45,088 nucleotides of DNA, taken from NCBI GenBank assembly GCA_021818505.1, contig JAKADX010000034.1, positions 1-45,088 of the forward strand. The letters run 5' to 3'. Both the position numbers and the translations under genes were made by a program. Shown here piece by piece: positions 26,729-34,540 of this stretch (its first letter is position 1; every line of letters begins with the position of its first letter). This stretch comes from Pseudomonadota bacterium. GTDB lineage: Bacteria; Pseudomonadota; Alphaproteobacteria; Acetobacterales; Acetobacteraceae. The notes beneath the pieces were generated by a model that saw only the letters and a program-made list of their open reading frames with translations, ran no database searches and was not told the DNA's origin.

Positions 26729-27493
26729 ATGGACCTGGATTTCTCCGAAGCCGAGATCAGCCGCTACTCCCGCCACATCCTGCTGCCCGAGGTCGGCGGC
26801 ACCGGGCAGGCGCGGCTGCGCGCGGCGCGCGTGCTGGTGGTCGGCGCCGGCGGGCTGGGCAGCCCGCTTTTGCTGTACCTCGCGGCGGCCGGGGTCGGCA
26901 CGCTCGGCGTGGTGGACAACGACGCGGTGGAACTGTCCAACCTGCAACGGCAGATCGCGCACGGCACTGACGATCTCGGCCGCCTGAAGGTCGAGTCGGC
27001 CGCCGCCGCCGCGCGCCGCATCAACCCCGAGGTCACGATCGAGGCGCACTGCACGCGGCTCGGCCCCGACAATGCCGCGGCGCTGGTCGGCGCCTATGAC
27101 CTGGTGTGCGACGGCACCGACAATTTCGCCACCCGCTTCCTGGTCGCCGACGCCTGCGTGGCGGCGCGGCGGACGCTGGTCTCCGCCGCGGTTCTGCGCT
27201 TCGAGGGGCAGCTTGCCACCTTCAAGCCCCATGCCGGGCCCGACCTGCCCTGCTACCGCTGCCTCTACCCCGCCCCACCGCCGCCGGATCTGGTGCCGTC
27301 GTGCAGCGAGGCAGGGGTGCTGGGCGCGGTGACGGGCGTGATGGGAACCTTGCAGGCGACCGAGGTGCTGAAGGAACTCCTCGGCATCGGCGAGAGCCTC
27401 GCCGGCCGGCTGCTGATCTGGGACGCGCTGGCGACGCGCTTCCGCACCATCCGCCTGAAGCGCGACCCGGCCTGTGCGTGCTGTGGCGGCTGA
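26729..27493 (+). CDS. moeB: E1-like adenylyltransferase, MoeB/ThiF family
   Basis: This 254-residue protein activates the C-terminus of a small sulfur-carrier protein (MoaD or ThiS type) by adenylation. The nucleotide loop VVGAGGLGS (37-45), DNDAVELSNLQRQ, and CDGTDNFATRFLVAD are typical. Zinc cysteines occur in pairs: PCYRCLYP in the middle and ACACC at the very end. ATG 26729 was taken; a TTG nine bases earlier is possible. It begins 18 bases after the glycosidase gene and its end overlaps a DsrE-like gene. It lacks the C-terminal rhodanese domain found in longer MoeB/MOCS3 forms. Confidence 0.9.
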   Translation: MDLDFSEAEISRYSRHILLPEVGGTGQARLRAARVLVVGAGGLGSPLLLYLAAAGVGTLGVVDNDAVELSNLQRQIAHGTDDLGRLKVESAAAAARRINPEVTIEAHCTRLGPDNAAALVGAYDLVCDGTDNFATRFLVADACVAARRTLVSAAVLRFEGQLATFKPHAGPDLPCYRCLYPAPPPPDLVPSCSEAGVLGAVTGVMGTLQATEVLKELLGIGESLAGRLLIWDALATRFRTIRLKRDPACACCGG

Positions 27494-27863
27494 ACCGCTC
27501 GGACTGCTGCTGATCTCGGGCGGGCACGAGCGGGCGCACTACGCCTTCGTGCTGGCCGCCGGCGCCGCGGCACTCGGCCGGCCGGTCGTGCTGTTCGCGA
27601 CCAACGAGGGCTGCCGCGCCCTGCTCGCCGACCTCTCGACCATCGCCGATGCCGGGCGGGAGGATGACGTGCGGGCGGCCGGTGTGGCGGGGCTGACGGA
27701 ACTGCGCGCGGCGGCCATGGAGCTGGGCGTACGGCTGATCGCCTGCGAGGCAGGCCTGCGCATCGCCGGGCTGGCACCAGAGGCGCTGGCGGCGGGCGTG
27801 GAGGTGGCGGGCGTGGCGACATTCCTCGGCGCGGTCGCAGGGGGGCAGATTGTTTCACTCTAG
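27483..27863 (+). CDS. DsrE-like family protein
   Basis: This protein of about 126 residues has the DsrE/DsrF-like fold: PLGLLLISGGHERAHYAFVLAAGAAALGRPVVLFAT, then AGLTELRAAAMELGVRLIACEAGLRIAG. The cysteine in LIACEAGL is at the position of the sulfur-carrying cysteine of TusD/DsrE relatives. The start is uncertain: GTG 27483 overlaps the MoeB stop by eleven bases and GTG 27474 by twenty. Overlap with a sulfur-carrier-activating enzyme suggests a sulfur-relay role, but similar proteins are also annotated as peroxiredoxin-like, and the activity is not known. Confidence 0.75.
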   Translation: MAAEPLGLLLISGGHERAHYAFVLAAGAAALGRPVVLFATNEGCRALLADLSTIADAGREDDVRAAGVAGLTELRAAAMELGVRLIACEAGLRIAGLAPEALAAGVEVAGVATFLGAVAGGQIVSL

Positions 27864-27914
27864 CCGACGTACGGCGCTTGACCTCGGCCCGTTGCGATTG
27901 GCACGCATCGGCGC

Positions 27915-28655
27915 ATGTCCCTGCCCCGCCTGATCGCGCTGCTGCTGCCGACACTCCTGCTGACCGCGCCGGCGCTGGCGCAGACGAACGTGCTGACCCT
28001 GCCCAGGTCGGGCGCCGCCGCCGACAACCAGGCGACCAGCCCGCCGGCCCGGCCGCAGGCCGCGCCGGTCGCGCCGGTGCACAAGGCCGCGCCTGCGAGC
28101 AAGGCCAAGGCGACGCCGGTGGTCAAGCCGCCCGCAAAGCCGGTCGCGGAACGACCAGCCCCGGCCGCGCAGCCACCCGCCCCGCCACCGCCGCCGCCGA
28201 CGCCCGCGCCGGCCGCCGCCGACACCGGCAGCGTCACCGGGCTGAAGCTGCCGCGTTTCGCCGCCTTGCGCTCGGACGAGGTGAACATGCGCGTGGGTCC
28301 CGGCACGCGCTTTCCGATCGAATGGCAGTACCACCGCCGCAACCTGCCGGTGGAGATCCTGCGCGAGGTCGAGGTCTGGCGGCTGGTGGAGGACGAGGAC
28401 GGCGTGAAGGGCTGGGTGCATCAGGCCACCCTCGTCGGGCATCGCAGCTTCGTGGTGAAGGGGGCGGAGGCGGTGCTGCGCCGCGCGCCCGACGAGGCCG
28501 CGGACGCGGTGGCGCGGCTCAAGCCCGGCGTGGTCGGGCGCATTCGCGCCTGCGCCGCCAATGCGGCCTGGTGCGAGGTGCAGGTCGAGGACTATCGCGG
28601 CTGGCTGCGGCGCGACCAGTTCTGGGGCACGTTTCCCGGTGAAGCCGTCAACTGA
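27915..28655 (+). CDS. Exported SH3-domain protein
   Basis: This 246-residue protein has a signal peptide (MSLPRLIALLLPTLLLTAPALA, cut before QTNVLT). A proline/alanine-rich linker of about 80 residues follows, then two bacterial SH3-type modules. The first is LRSDEVNMRVGPGTRFPIEWQYHRRNLPVEIL...GWVHQATLVG. The second is EAVLRRAPDEAADAVARLKPGVVGRI...GWLRRDQFWG. Such periplasmic modules are common in Alphaproteobacteria and are thought to contact peptidoglycan or envelope partners. The gap to the DsrE-like gene is 51 bases. No direct link to the hydratase genes that follow is evident. Confidence 0.85.
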   Translation: MSLPRLIALLLPTLLLTAPALAQTNVLTLPRSGAAADNQATSPPARPQAAPVAPVHKAAPASKAKATPVVKPPAKPVAERPAPAAQPPAPPPPPPTPAPAAADTGSVTGLKLPRFAALRSDEVNMRVGPGTRFPIEWQYHRRNLPVEILREVEVWRLVEDEDGVKGWVHQATLVGHRSFVVKGAEAVLRRAPDEAADAVARLKPGVVGRIRACAANAAWCEVQVEDYRGWLRRDQFWGTFPGEAVN

Positions 28656-28697
28656 GCCGGGGTGACGGACACGGCGCGGGCGGGCTATCGTCGGCGC

Positions 28698-29036
28698 ATG
28701 AGCGATGACACCCGGACCACGCTGCCGGAGGACCGGCCGCGCGCCATGCACGACCTGGGCGGCGTCAGCCGCTTCCTGTGCGAACCCGTCGATCCCTCCC
28801 CGCACACGCTGACCGCGTTCGACCGCGAAGTGGACGGGCTGCGGCAGGTGCTGGGAATGAAGGGCGTGATGAGCGTCGATGAGTTGCGCCGCGGCATCGA
28901 GGCGCTCGCCGAGGACGAGTACCACCGTCTGTCGTACTACCAGCGCTGGCTGCGTTCGATCACGGCGACGCTGCTGCGCAAGGGCGTGTTCACCGAGGAC
29001 GAGTTGCGCACAGCGATACAGGAGGCGGGGGCATGA
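28698..29036 (+). CDS. Nitrile hydratase beta / thiocyanate hydrolase beta-like subunit (N-terminal half)
   Basis: This 112-residue protein corresponds to the N-terminal helical half of nitrile hydratase beta subunits. MHDLGGVSRFLCEPVDPSP matches the IHDVGGMxGF start. Then come TAFDREVDGLRQVLGMKG, MSVDELRRGIEAL and YHRLSYYQRWLRSITATLLRKGVFTEDEL. ATG 28698 was chosen; the few extra codons of the longer frame lack homology. The C-terminal half is a separate gene that overlaps by ATGA, the split seen in thiocyanate hydrolase, where order is beta, alpha, gamma. It is also the size of nitrile hydratase activator proteins, to which the beta N-terminus is related, so an accessory role is an alternative. 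Confidence 0.8.
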   Translation: MSDDTRTTLPEDRPRAMHDLGGVSRFLCEPVDPSPHTLTAFDREVDGLRQVLGMKGVMSVDELRRGIEALAEDEYHRLSYYQRWLRSITATLLRKGVFTEDELRTAIQEAGA

Positions 29037-29317
29037 TGCTGACGCCGGGCCAGCGCGTGCGGGTGCGCGACGACTGGCCGGAGACGCGCGGCCCTTGCCA
29101 CATCCGCACGCCGCATTACGTGCGCGGCCGCCATGGCGTGGTGGTGCGCTATCTGGGCGATTTCGCCAACCCCGAGGACCTCGCCTTCGCGCGCCCGGCC
29201 GCGCTGCTGCCGCTGTATCACGTGCGCTTCGACCCGCATGCGATCTGGCGTGAGCCGCACGCGGGCGATGAGGTGCTGATCGAGTTGTTCGGTCACTGGC
29301 TGGAGGAGGAGACGTGA
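29033..29317 (+). CDS. Nitrile hydratase beta C-terminal / thiocyanate hydrolase alpha-like subunit
   Basis: This 94-residue SH3-like barrel corresponds to the C-terminal part of nitrile hydratase beta. LTPGQRVRVRDDWPETRGPCHIRTPHYVRGRHGVVVRYLG is followed by LLPLYHVRFDPHAIW and GDEVLIELFGHWLEEE (separate blocks). In the fused enzyme this domain closes the active site over the metal-containing subunit. ATG 29033 follows GGAGGCGGGGGC and overlaps the preceding stop. The following gene starts with GTG inside its stop (GTGA), so all three subunits are translationally coupled and probably made in equal amounts. Confidence 0.85.
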   Translation: MMLTPGQRVRVRDDWPETRGPCHIRTPHYVRGRHGVVVRYLGDFANPEDLAFARPAALLPLYHVRFDPHAIWREPHAGDEVLIELFGHWLEEET

Positions 29318-29892
29318 GCGTGCAGGACACCGCCGACGAACGCCTGCTGCGCGCGGTCGTGGACCTGCTGGCGCAGAAGGCCGTCGCAACGCCGGCCGAG
29401 ATCGCGGAACGTATCGCGATCACCGACGCTGCCTCCCCCGCGCAGGGGGCGCGCATGGTGGCGCGTGCCTGGGTCGATCCCGAATACCGCGCGCTGCTGC
29501 TGGCGGACGGCACACGTGCGGCGGAGGCGATGGGCATTCCGATGCGCGGCGCACCGCCGCTGGGCGTGCTGGAGAACACGCCCGAGCTGCATCATCTCGT
29601 CGTCTGCACGCTGTGCAGCTGCTATCCGCGCGCGGTGCTCGGCTATCCGCCGTTCTGGTACAAATCCGCCGGCTATCGCGCGCGCGCGGTGCGCGACCCG
29701 CGCGGCGTGCTCGCCGATTTCGGCACCGTGCTGCCCGAGGACGTGCGCGTGCGCGTCGTGGACAGCACCGCCGATTTCCGCTGGATGGTGCTGCCGCTGC
29801 GGCCCGCCGGCACCGAGGACTGGGATGAGGCGCGGCTCGCGTCGATCGTGCGCGAAGGCGACATGATCGGCGTCACGCTGGTTTCTCCCTGA
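29314..29892 (+). CDS. Nitrile hydratase alpha / thiocyanate hydrolase gamma subunit, cobalt type
   Basis: This 192-residue metal subunit hydrates a nitrile to an amide, or hydrolyses thiocyanate in the related enzyme. The metal claw is VVCTLCSCYP with Cys98, Cys101 and Cys103. Threonine between the first cysteines is the cobalt-type form (serine in iron types). In the family the last two cysteines are oxidised to sulfinic and sulfenic acids. Around it are GYPPFWYKSAGYRARAVRDPRGVLADFG, DSTADFRWMVLPLRPAGTE and the C-terminal DMIGVTLV (separate blocks). Three-gene organisation favours the thiocyanate-hydrolase layout. Sequence alone does not settle the substrate. No separate activator gene is seen. 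Confidence 0.88.
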   Translation: MSVQDTADERLLRAVVDLLAQKAVATPAEIAERIAITDAASPAQGARMVARAWVDPEYRALLLADGTRAAEAMGIPMRGAPPLGVLENTPELHHLVVCTLCSCYPRAVLGYPPFWYKSAGYRARAVRDPRGVLADFGTVLPEDVRVRVVDSTADFRWMVLPLRPAGTEDWDEARLASIVREGDMIGVTLVSP

Positions 29893-31634
29893 TCCGCGCA
29901 CTGCTCGCCCTCGCGCTGCTGCTCGGCGCGGCGGCGGCGCGCGCCGCTTCGCCGCCGGCGGTGGAGGGCACGCGATGGATGGTCGTGTCCGCGAACCGGC
30001 TCGCCTCCGAAGCCGGCGCGGAGATGCTGCGCGCCGGCGGCAACGCGGTCGATGCGGCGGTGGCGATGGGCTACGCGCTGGCGGTGGTCGATCCGTGCTG
30101 CGGCAACATCGGCGGCGGCGGCTTCATGACGCTGCATCTGGCCGACGGGCGCGACGTGTTCGTCAATTTCCGCGAGCAGGCGCCGGCGGCGGCGACGGCG
30201 GACATGTATCTGGAGCCGGACGGCAGCGTGCGGCCGGGCGCCAGCCTGGCGGGTTGGCGCGCCGTCGCCGTGCCAGGCACGGTGCTCGGGCTGGACACGG
30301 CGCTACGCGAATTCGGCACGATGCCGCGCGCGCGCGTCATGGCACCGGCGATCCGGCTGGCGCGCGAGGGCTTCGTCGTCGGGCTCGGCAATGCGGCACT
30401 GATCGCGCGCTACGCCGACCGTCTGCGTCGCGACACGCAGGCAGCGCGCGTGTTCTTCCACCCGAACGGCGCGCCGCTCGCGGCCGGCGAGCGCCTGGTG
30501 CAACCGACGCTGGCCGACACGCTCGCGGCGATCGCCGCGCAAGGGCCGGACGCCTTCTATCGCGGCGCTATCCCCGAGGCGATCGCGGCGGCGGCGCAGG
30601 CGGGGGGCGGCATCATCGCCGCGGGCGATTTCGCGCGTTACACTGTCACCGAATCGCCGCCGCTGCACTGCGTCTTTCACGGGTGGCAGTTCTTCTCGGC
30701 TGCGCCGCCGTCATCAGGCGGCGTCACGCTGTGCGAGATCCTCGGCATCCTCGACGGCTACGACCTGCACGCAATGGGCTTCAACTCGGCGCAGACCGTG
30801 CATGTAATGGTCGAGGCGATGCGGCACGCGTACCTGGACCGCAACGCCGATCTCGGCGACCCGGCCTTCGTGCACAATCCGATCGCGCGGCTGCTCTCGC
30901 CGCACTACCTCGCCGCGCTGCGCGCCGCGATCGGGCCGCGCGCCACACCGTCGAGCAGTCTCTCGGCGGACACGCCGCCGCACGAGCAGGCGGAGACAAC
31001 GCATTTCTCGGTGCTGGACTCGACCGGCAATGCGGTCGCCGTCACCTACACGCTCAACGGCGCGTTCGGCGCCGGCGTGATGGCGCCGGGTGCCGGCTTC
31101 CTGCTGAATGACGAGATGGATGACTTCACGATCAAACCTGGCGCGCCCAACATGTTCGGGTTGGTGCAGGGCGCGGCCAACGCGATCGCGCCGGGCAAAC
31201 GCCCGCTGTCCTCGATGGCGCCGACCATCGTGATGCACGATGGACATGTGGCGCTGGTGCTCGGCTCGCCGGGCGGGGCCCGCATCATCACGGTCGTGCT
31301 GGAAACCGCGCTGAACGTGATCGCATTCGGCCTCACGCCGCAGGAAGCCGTGGACGCGCCGCGCTTTCATCACCAATGGCTCCCCGACGTAATCTTCGTC
31401 GAGCCGCGCGCGCTGTCGCCGGACACCGAGACGGTGCTGCGCGGCATGGGTTACGCGATCGACACGCAGACGCCGTGGGGCGCGGCCGAACTGATCGCAG
31501 TAGGCAGCACGCTGAGCGAGGCAGGCCCGCCGTCATCGGGCAACGATGCGGCGATCTCGGCGCTGGTGCGTCCGGGCCGCATCTACGGCGCGAGCGATCC
31601 GCGTCGGCCGGATGGCGCCGCGATCGGCGAATAG
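29889..31634 (+). CDS. ggt: Gamma-glutamyltransferase, probably with a CTG start
   Basis: This is a periplasmic N-terminal-nucleophile hydrolase that cleaves glutathione and gamma-glutamyl compounds. Family blocks are MVVSANRLASEAGAEMLRAGGNAVDAAVAMG, the nucleophile threonine after autoprocessing in QAETTHFSVLD, TYTLNGAFGAGV, LLNDEMDDF and the SSMAPTI/GSPGG region (separate blocks). A usable ATG, GTG or TTG is first found at 29961, which would give 557 residues and no export signal. In frame upstream lies LIRALLALALLLGAAAARA, a clear signal peptide. It begins at CTG 29889, which overlaps the hydratase stop as CTGA and gives 581 residues, the normal length. I therefore place the start there. 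Translation coupled to the hydratase is the likely reason it works. Confidence 0.85.
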   Translation: MIRALLALALLLGAAAARAASPPAVEGTRWMVVSANRLASEAGAEMLRAGGNAVDAAVAMGYALAVVDPCCGNIGGGGFMTLHLADGRDVFVNFREQAPAAATADMYLEPDGSVRPGASLAGWRAVAVPGTVLGLDTALREFGTMPRARVMAPAIRLAREGFVVGLGNAALIARYADRLRRDTQAARVFFHPNGAPLAAGERLVQPTLADTLAAIAAQGPDAFYRGAIPEAIAAAAQAGGGIIAAGDFARYTVTESPPLHCVFHGWQFFSAAPPSSGGVTLCEILGILDGYDLHAMGFNSAQTVHVMVEAMRHAYLDRNADLGDPAFVHNPIARLLSPHYLAALRAAIGPRATPSSSLSADTPPHEQAETTHFSVLDSTGNAVAVTYTLNGAFGAGVMAPGAGFLLNDEMDDFTIKPGAPNMFGLVQGAANAIAPGKRPLSSMAPTIVMHDGHVALVLGSPGGARIITVVLETALNVIAFGLTPQEAVDAPRFHHQWLPDVIFVEPRALSPDTETVLRGMGYAIDTQTPWGAAELIAVGSTLSEAGPPSSGNDAAISALVRPGRIYGASDPRRPDGAAIGE

Positions 31635-31636
31635 CG

Positions 31637-32467
31637 TCAGTCCCAGCCGACCGGCCAGCCCGGCTCGACCAGCCGCACCTGCTTGGGCATCGCGGCGATG
31701 GCCGCGCGATCCGCGTCGTCGAGGTGCAGCGCCAGCGCCTCGAGATTCGCCTGCTGGCTGGCGCGCCGCGCGGCCTTGGGAATGGCGGCCACACCGTCCT
31801 GATCGAGCAGCCATTTCAGCGCCACCTGCTCGACGCTGGCGCCGTGCCTGTGGGCGATGCGCTGCAGTTCCGGCTGTTCGGCCAACCTGCCGCGCCCGAG
31901 CGGCGCGTAGGCGGTCACGGCAATGTCGTGGCTGCGCGCGTAGGCGAGCACCTTCGACTGATCGAGCAGCGCGTGATACTCGACCTGGTTGCACGCGATC
32001 GGCGCACCGATCTCCTCGACGGCGCGGCGCATCAGGGCCACCGGAAAGTTGGAAACGCCGATCGTGCGCGCCAGCCCTTCCTCGTGCAGCCGCGTCAGCG
32101 CCGCCAGCGCGACGGGAAGGTCCATGTCGGGCGTCGGCCAGTGGATCAGGTAGAGATCGACGTAATCGGTACGCAAATCGCGCAGGCTGCCCTCCAGCGA
32201 CCGGCGCATCGCCGCCGGGGACAGGCTGTCCGGCCAGACCTTGCTGGTCAGATGGATGTCGCCACGCGGCACCCCGCTGCCTGAGAGGGCTTCGCCGATC
32301 GCCACCTCGTTGCCATACATCTTCGCCGTGTCGATATGGCGATAGCCGAGCGTCAGCGCGCTTGCGACCGCATCCCTGCAGGTGCTGCCGCGCATCTGCC
32401 AGGTGCCAAGCCCCAGCTTCGGCATGCGCAGTCCCCGCGTCGTGATCGCCTGCATCGCGTCCCTCAT
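31637..32467 (-). CDS. Aldo/keto reductase
   Basis: This 276-residue NADPH-dependent oxidoreductase has a TIM barrel. The catalytic tetrad is visible as Asp and Tyr in YRHIDTAKMYGNEVAIG, Lys in IHLTSKVWPDS and His in VDLYLIHWPTPD. The cofactor-binding end includes AAIPKAARRASQQANLEAL. Its ATG overlaps the WD40 gene stop (ATGA), making it the third gene of cobW-WD40-AKR on the minus strand. Members of this group reduce short aldehydes such as methylglyoxal or 2,5-diketo-gluconate; the substrate here is open. Confidence 0.9.
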   Translation of the reverse strand: MRDAMQAITTRGLRMPKLGLGTWQMRGSTCRDAVASALTLGYRHIDTAKMYGNEVAIGEALSGSGVPRGDIHLTSKVWPDSLSPAAMRRSLEGSLRDLRTDYVDLYLIHWPTPDMDLPVALAALTRLHEEGLARTIGVSNFPVALMRRAVEEIGAPIACNQVEYHALLDQSKVLAYARSHDIAVTAYAPLGRGRLAEQPELQRIAHRHGASVEQVALKWLLDQDGVAAIPKAARRASQQANLEALALHLDDADRAAIAAMPKQVRLVEPGWPVGWD

Positions 32468-33495
32468 GCCTTGGAGAAATCAACCACCGCGGCGAAGCCG
32501 CTCTCGCTGCCGAAAGCCAGCCGCCCGCCGTCGGCACTCCAGGCCAGGGCCGAGATCGGGCCGCGGCCGGGGGCGGCGACCGGCAGGATGCGTCCACTGG
32601 GAATGTCCGCCAGCACCACCATGCCGTCGGAGAATCCCGCCGCCACCGCTTCATGCTGCGGGTGGCAGGCGACCTGGGTGCACAGTACGCCGTCCGCACC
32701 GGCAAGTTCGGTCGGCGCCTTGCCCATCGGCCCGCCGCCGGTGAACGGCCACAGCACGATCGCCTCCGCCCCCGAGGTCGCCAGCCACTTGCCGCTGCGC
32801 GTGAACGACAGCGACTGCGTCTTGGCCGGGTAGCCGCTCATGCGCATGTGCTGCCCATCGGACAGGCGCCAGCCGTGCAGCGCATTCTCCTGCATCGCCG
32901 TGACGACGCTGTCGCCGTCCGGGCTGAGCGCGATGGCGATGTGGCTGCCCTTCCATTCCAGCACGCGCGGGTTGTCGGATTTGGAGGCGACGAACCACAG
33001 GCTGGCGCCGTTGTAGTGGCTGGTGGCGATGCGTTTGCCGCGCGCGTCGAACACCAGGCCGCTGACCGACGAGCCGTGCGTCAGCGTCTTGAGCGTGGCG
33101 CCCGCGGCATCGAACAGATGCACCTGCTTGCCGACGGCGCCGGCAAGGACGGGCGATTTCGCGTCGGCGTAGCTGGCGACGTGCTCGACCCATTTCATGC
33201 CGAAGCCGGCGATCTCGGTCGTCGTGCCGTCGCGCGCGGTGCGCACGAAGCGCCCGTCGTCGCCGCCTGAGACGAAACCCTCCGCCCGCGCATCGGCAGC
33301 GAGCGCCAGCACCGCGCCGTCATGCGCCGCAACGCTCTGCCACGAGCCGTCGCGCAGCAGCCGCAGCGTGCCGTCGCCGAGGGCAAAGGCCGGCACGCCG
33401 CCGCGATCGAACGCCGTCGCGACCACGAACGCGCCGAACTCCTGCCGCACCCCGCGGGTGTCGAGCAGATGATCGAGGGAGGCAGTCTGGCTCAT
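32464..33495 (-). CDS. WD40-repeat protein linked to CobW GTPase
   Basis: This 343-residue protein without a signal peptide is predicted to be a seven-bladed beta-propeller. Repeats can be followed at DGTLRLLRDGSWQSVAAHDGAVLALAAD, GRFVRTARDG, KQVHLFDAAGATLKTLTHGSSVSGLVFDARGKRIATSHYNG, IAIALSPDGDSVVTAMQENALHGWRLSDG and ISALAWSADGGRLAFGSESG (separate repeats; each blade about 40 residues). It starts 19 bases after cobW. I recall CobW-WD40 pairs as a recurring arrangement in Alphaproteobacteria, where the propeller may be a scaffold for the GTPase. It has no recognisable enzyme site. Confidence 0.85.
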   Translation of the reverse strand: MSQTASLDHLLDTRGVRQEFGAFVVATAFDRGGVPAFALGDGTLRLLRDGSWQSVAAHDGAVLALAADARAEGFVSGGDDGRFVRTARDGTTTEIAGFGMKWVEHVASYADAKSPVLAGAVGKQVHLFDAAGATLKTLTHGSSVSGLVFDARGKRIATSHYNGASLWFVASKSDNPRVLEWKGSHIAIALSPDGDSVVTAMQENALHGWRLSDGQHMRMSGYPAKTQSLSFTRSGKWLATSGAEAIVLWPFTGGGPMGKAPTELAGADGVLCTQVACHPQHEAVAAGFSDGMVVLADIPSGRILPVAAPGRGPISALAWSADGGRLAFGSESGFAAVVDFSKA

Positions 33496-33514
33496 CGGCT
33501 TGCGGATGACCCGT

Positions 33515-34501
33515 TCATGCCTTCACCTGACACGACTCGAACCCGCGCCGCAGTTGCGGGCGGTTGAGGTTGCGGCCGATGAACACGATGCGGCTGCGGC
33601 GCGGCTCGCCCTCCCGCCAGGGGCCGACGAAGTCGCCATCGGCGATCATGTGCACCGCCTGGAACGCGAACCGCCGGTCCTCGCCGGGATAGGCGAGGAT
33701 GCCCTTGGTGCGCAGCAGGTTCTGGCCCTCGGCGGCAAGCAGCGCGCCGATCCAGGCGTTGAAGCGCTCCGGGTCGATCGGCCGTTCCACCTCGAAGCTC
33801 ATCGAGGCCACGTCCTCGTTGTGCTCGTGCGCGTCATCGGCGAGGAAGTCCGGCGTGTGCGCCAGCACGCGGTCGAGGTCGAAGGCGCCCTGCTCCAGCA
33901 GCGCCGTCACCGGCACGTCGCCGCGCACCGCATGGTGAATGGTGGCGAACGGGTTGATGTCGCGGATGCGCTGCTCCACCGCCGCAAGTTCCTCGGGCGT
34001 GACAAGATCGGTCTTGTTCAGCACGATCACGTCGGCGAACGCGATCTGGTCCGCCGCCTCGTGGCTGTCGGCCAGTCGCTGCGGCAGATGCTTGGCATCG
34101 ACCACGGTCACGATCGCATCCAGCCGCGTCCTGGAGCGCACCGTCTCATCCACGAAGAAGGTCTGCGCCACCGGCGCGGGGTTGGCGAGGCCGGTCGTCT
34201 CGATGATGATGCCGTCGAACTTGCCGCGCCGCTTCATCAGCCCGCCGACGATGCGGATCAGGTCGCCGCGCACGGTGCAGCAGATGCAGCCGTTGTTCAT
34301 CTCGAACACTTCCTCGTCGCTGTCCACGACCAGGTCGTTGTCCACGCCAAGCTCTCCGAACTCGTTGATGACGACCGCGTATTTGCGGCCGTGCTGCTCG
34401 GTCAGGATGCGGTTGAGCAGCGTCGTCTTGCCGGCGCCGAGATAGCCGGTCAGCACCGTCACGGGCACCAGCGCCTCGGTGGGCGCGCTTGCATCGGGCA
34501 T
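33515..34501 (-). CDS. CobW/P47K-family GTPase (zinc metallochaperone type)
   Basis: This 328-residue G3E-family GTPase has the P-loop GYLGAGKTT (19-27), the conserved metal motif GCICC (71-75), the switch region ETTGLANPAPVAQTFF, and the base-specificity motif NKTD. A short His-rich element (DDAHEHNED) precedes the C-terminal CobW_C domain (GILAYPGEDRRFAFQAVHM). The motif order is that of the YjiA/ZigA type that delivers zinc, rather than of cobalamin cobaltochelatase CobW. No cobalamin gene is adjacent, which agrees. It heads the cobW-WD40-AKR operon. I could not see a Zur-like operator in the 39-base upstream gap. Confidence 0.92.
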   Translation of the reverse strand: MPDASAPTEALVPVTVLTGYLGAGKTTLLNRILTEQHGRKYAVVINEFGELGVDNDLVVDSDEEVFEMNNGCICCTVRGDLIRIVGGLMKRRGKFDGIIIETTGLANPAPVAQTFFVDETVRSRTRLDAIVTVVDAKHLPQRLADSHEAADQIAFADVIVLNKTDLVTPEELAAVEQRIRDINPFATIHHAVRGDVPVTALLEQGAFDLDRVLAHTPDFLADDAHEHNEDVASMSFEVERPIDPERFNAWIGALLAAEGQNLLRTKGILAYPGEDRRFAFQAVHMIADGDFVGPWREGEPRRSRIVFIGRNLNRPQLRRGFESCQVKA

Positions 34502-34518
34502 CGGATCACTCCACTCTC

Positions 34519-34536
34519 GCCGGCCGCGGGGCCGGC
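34519..34536 (-). terminator. Hairpin between glycosyltransferase and cobW
   Basis: GCCGGCC and GGCCGGC pair perfectly around a GCGG loop. It lies five bases after the end of the upstream glycosyltransferase gene and 18 bases ahead of the cobW start, on the same strand. It could end the first transcript or sit in the cobW leader. There is no T-run. Confidence 0.35.
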
Positions 34537-34540
34537 AGCT

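Noticed and set aside
27855-29579. Long minus-strand frame opposite the SH3 and hydratase genes
   Set aside because: It runs antisense to four genes with recognisable domains and coupled starts; the product is Arg/Ala-rich without motifs.
33515-34501. CobW as part of cobalamin synthesis together with cobK
   Set aside because: The GTPase has the YjiA/ZigA-type motif order, sits with WD40 and AKR genes, and is 25 kb from cobK.
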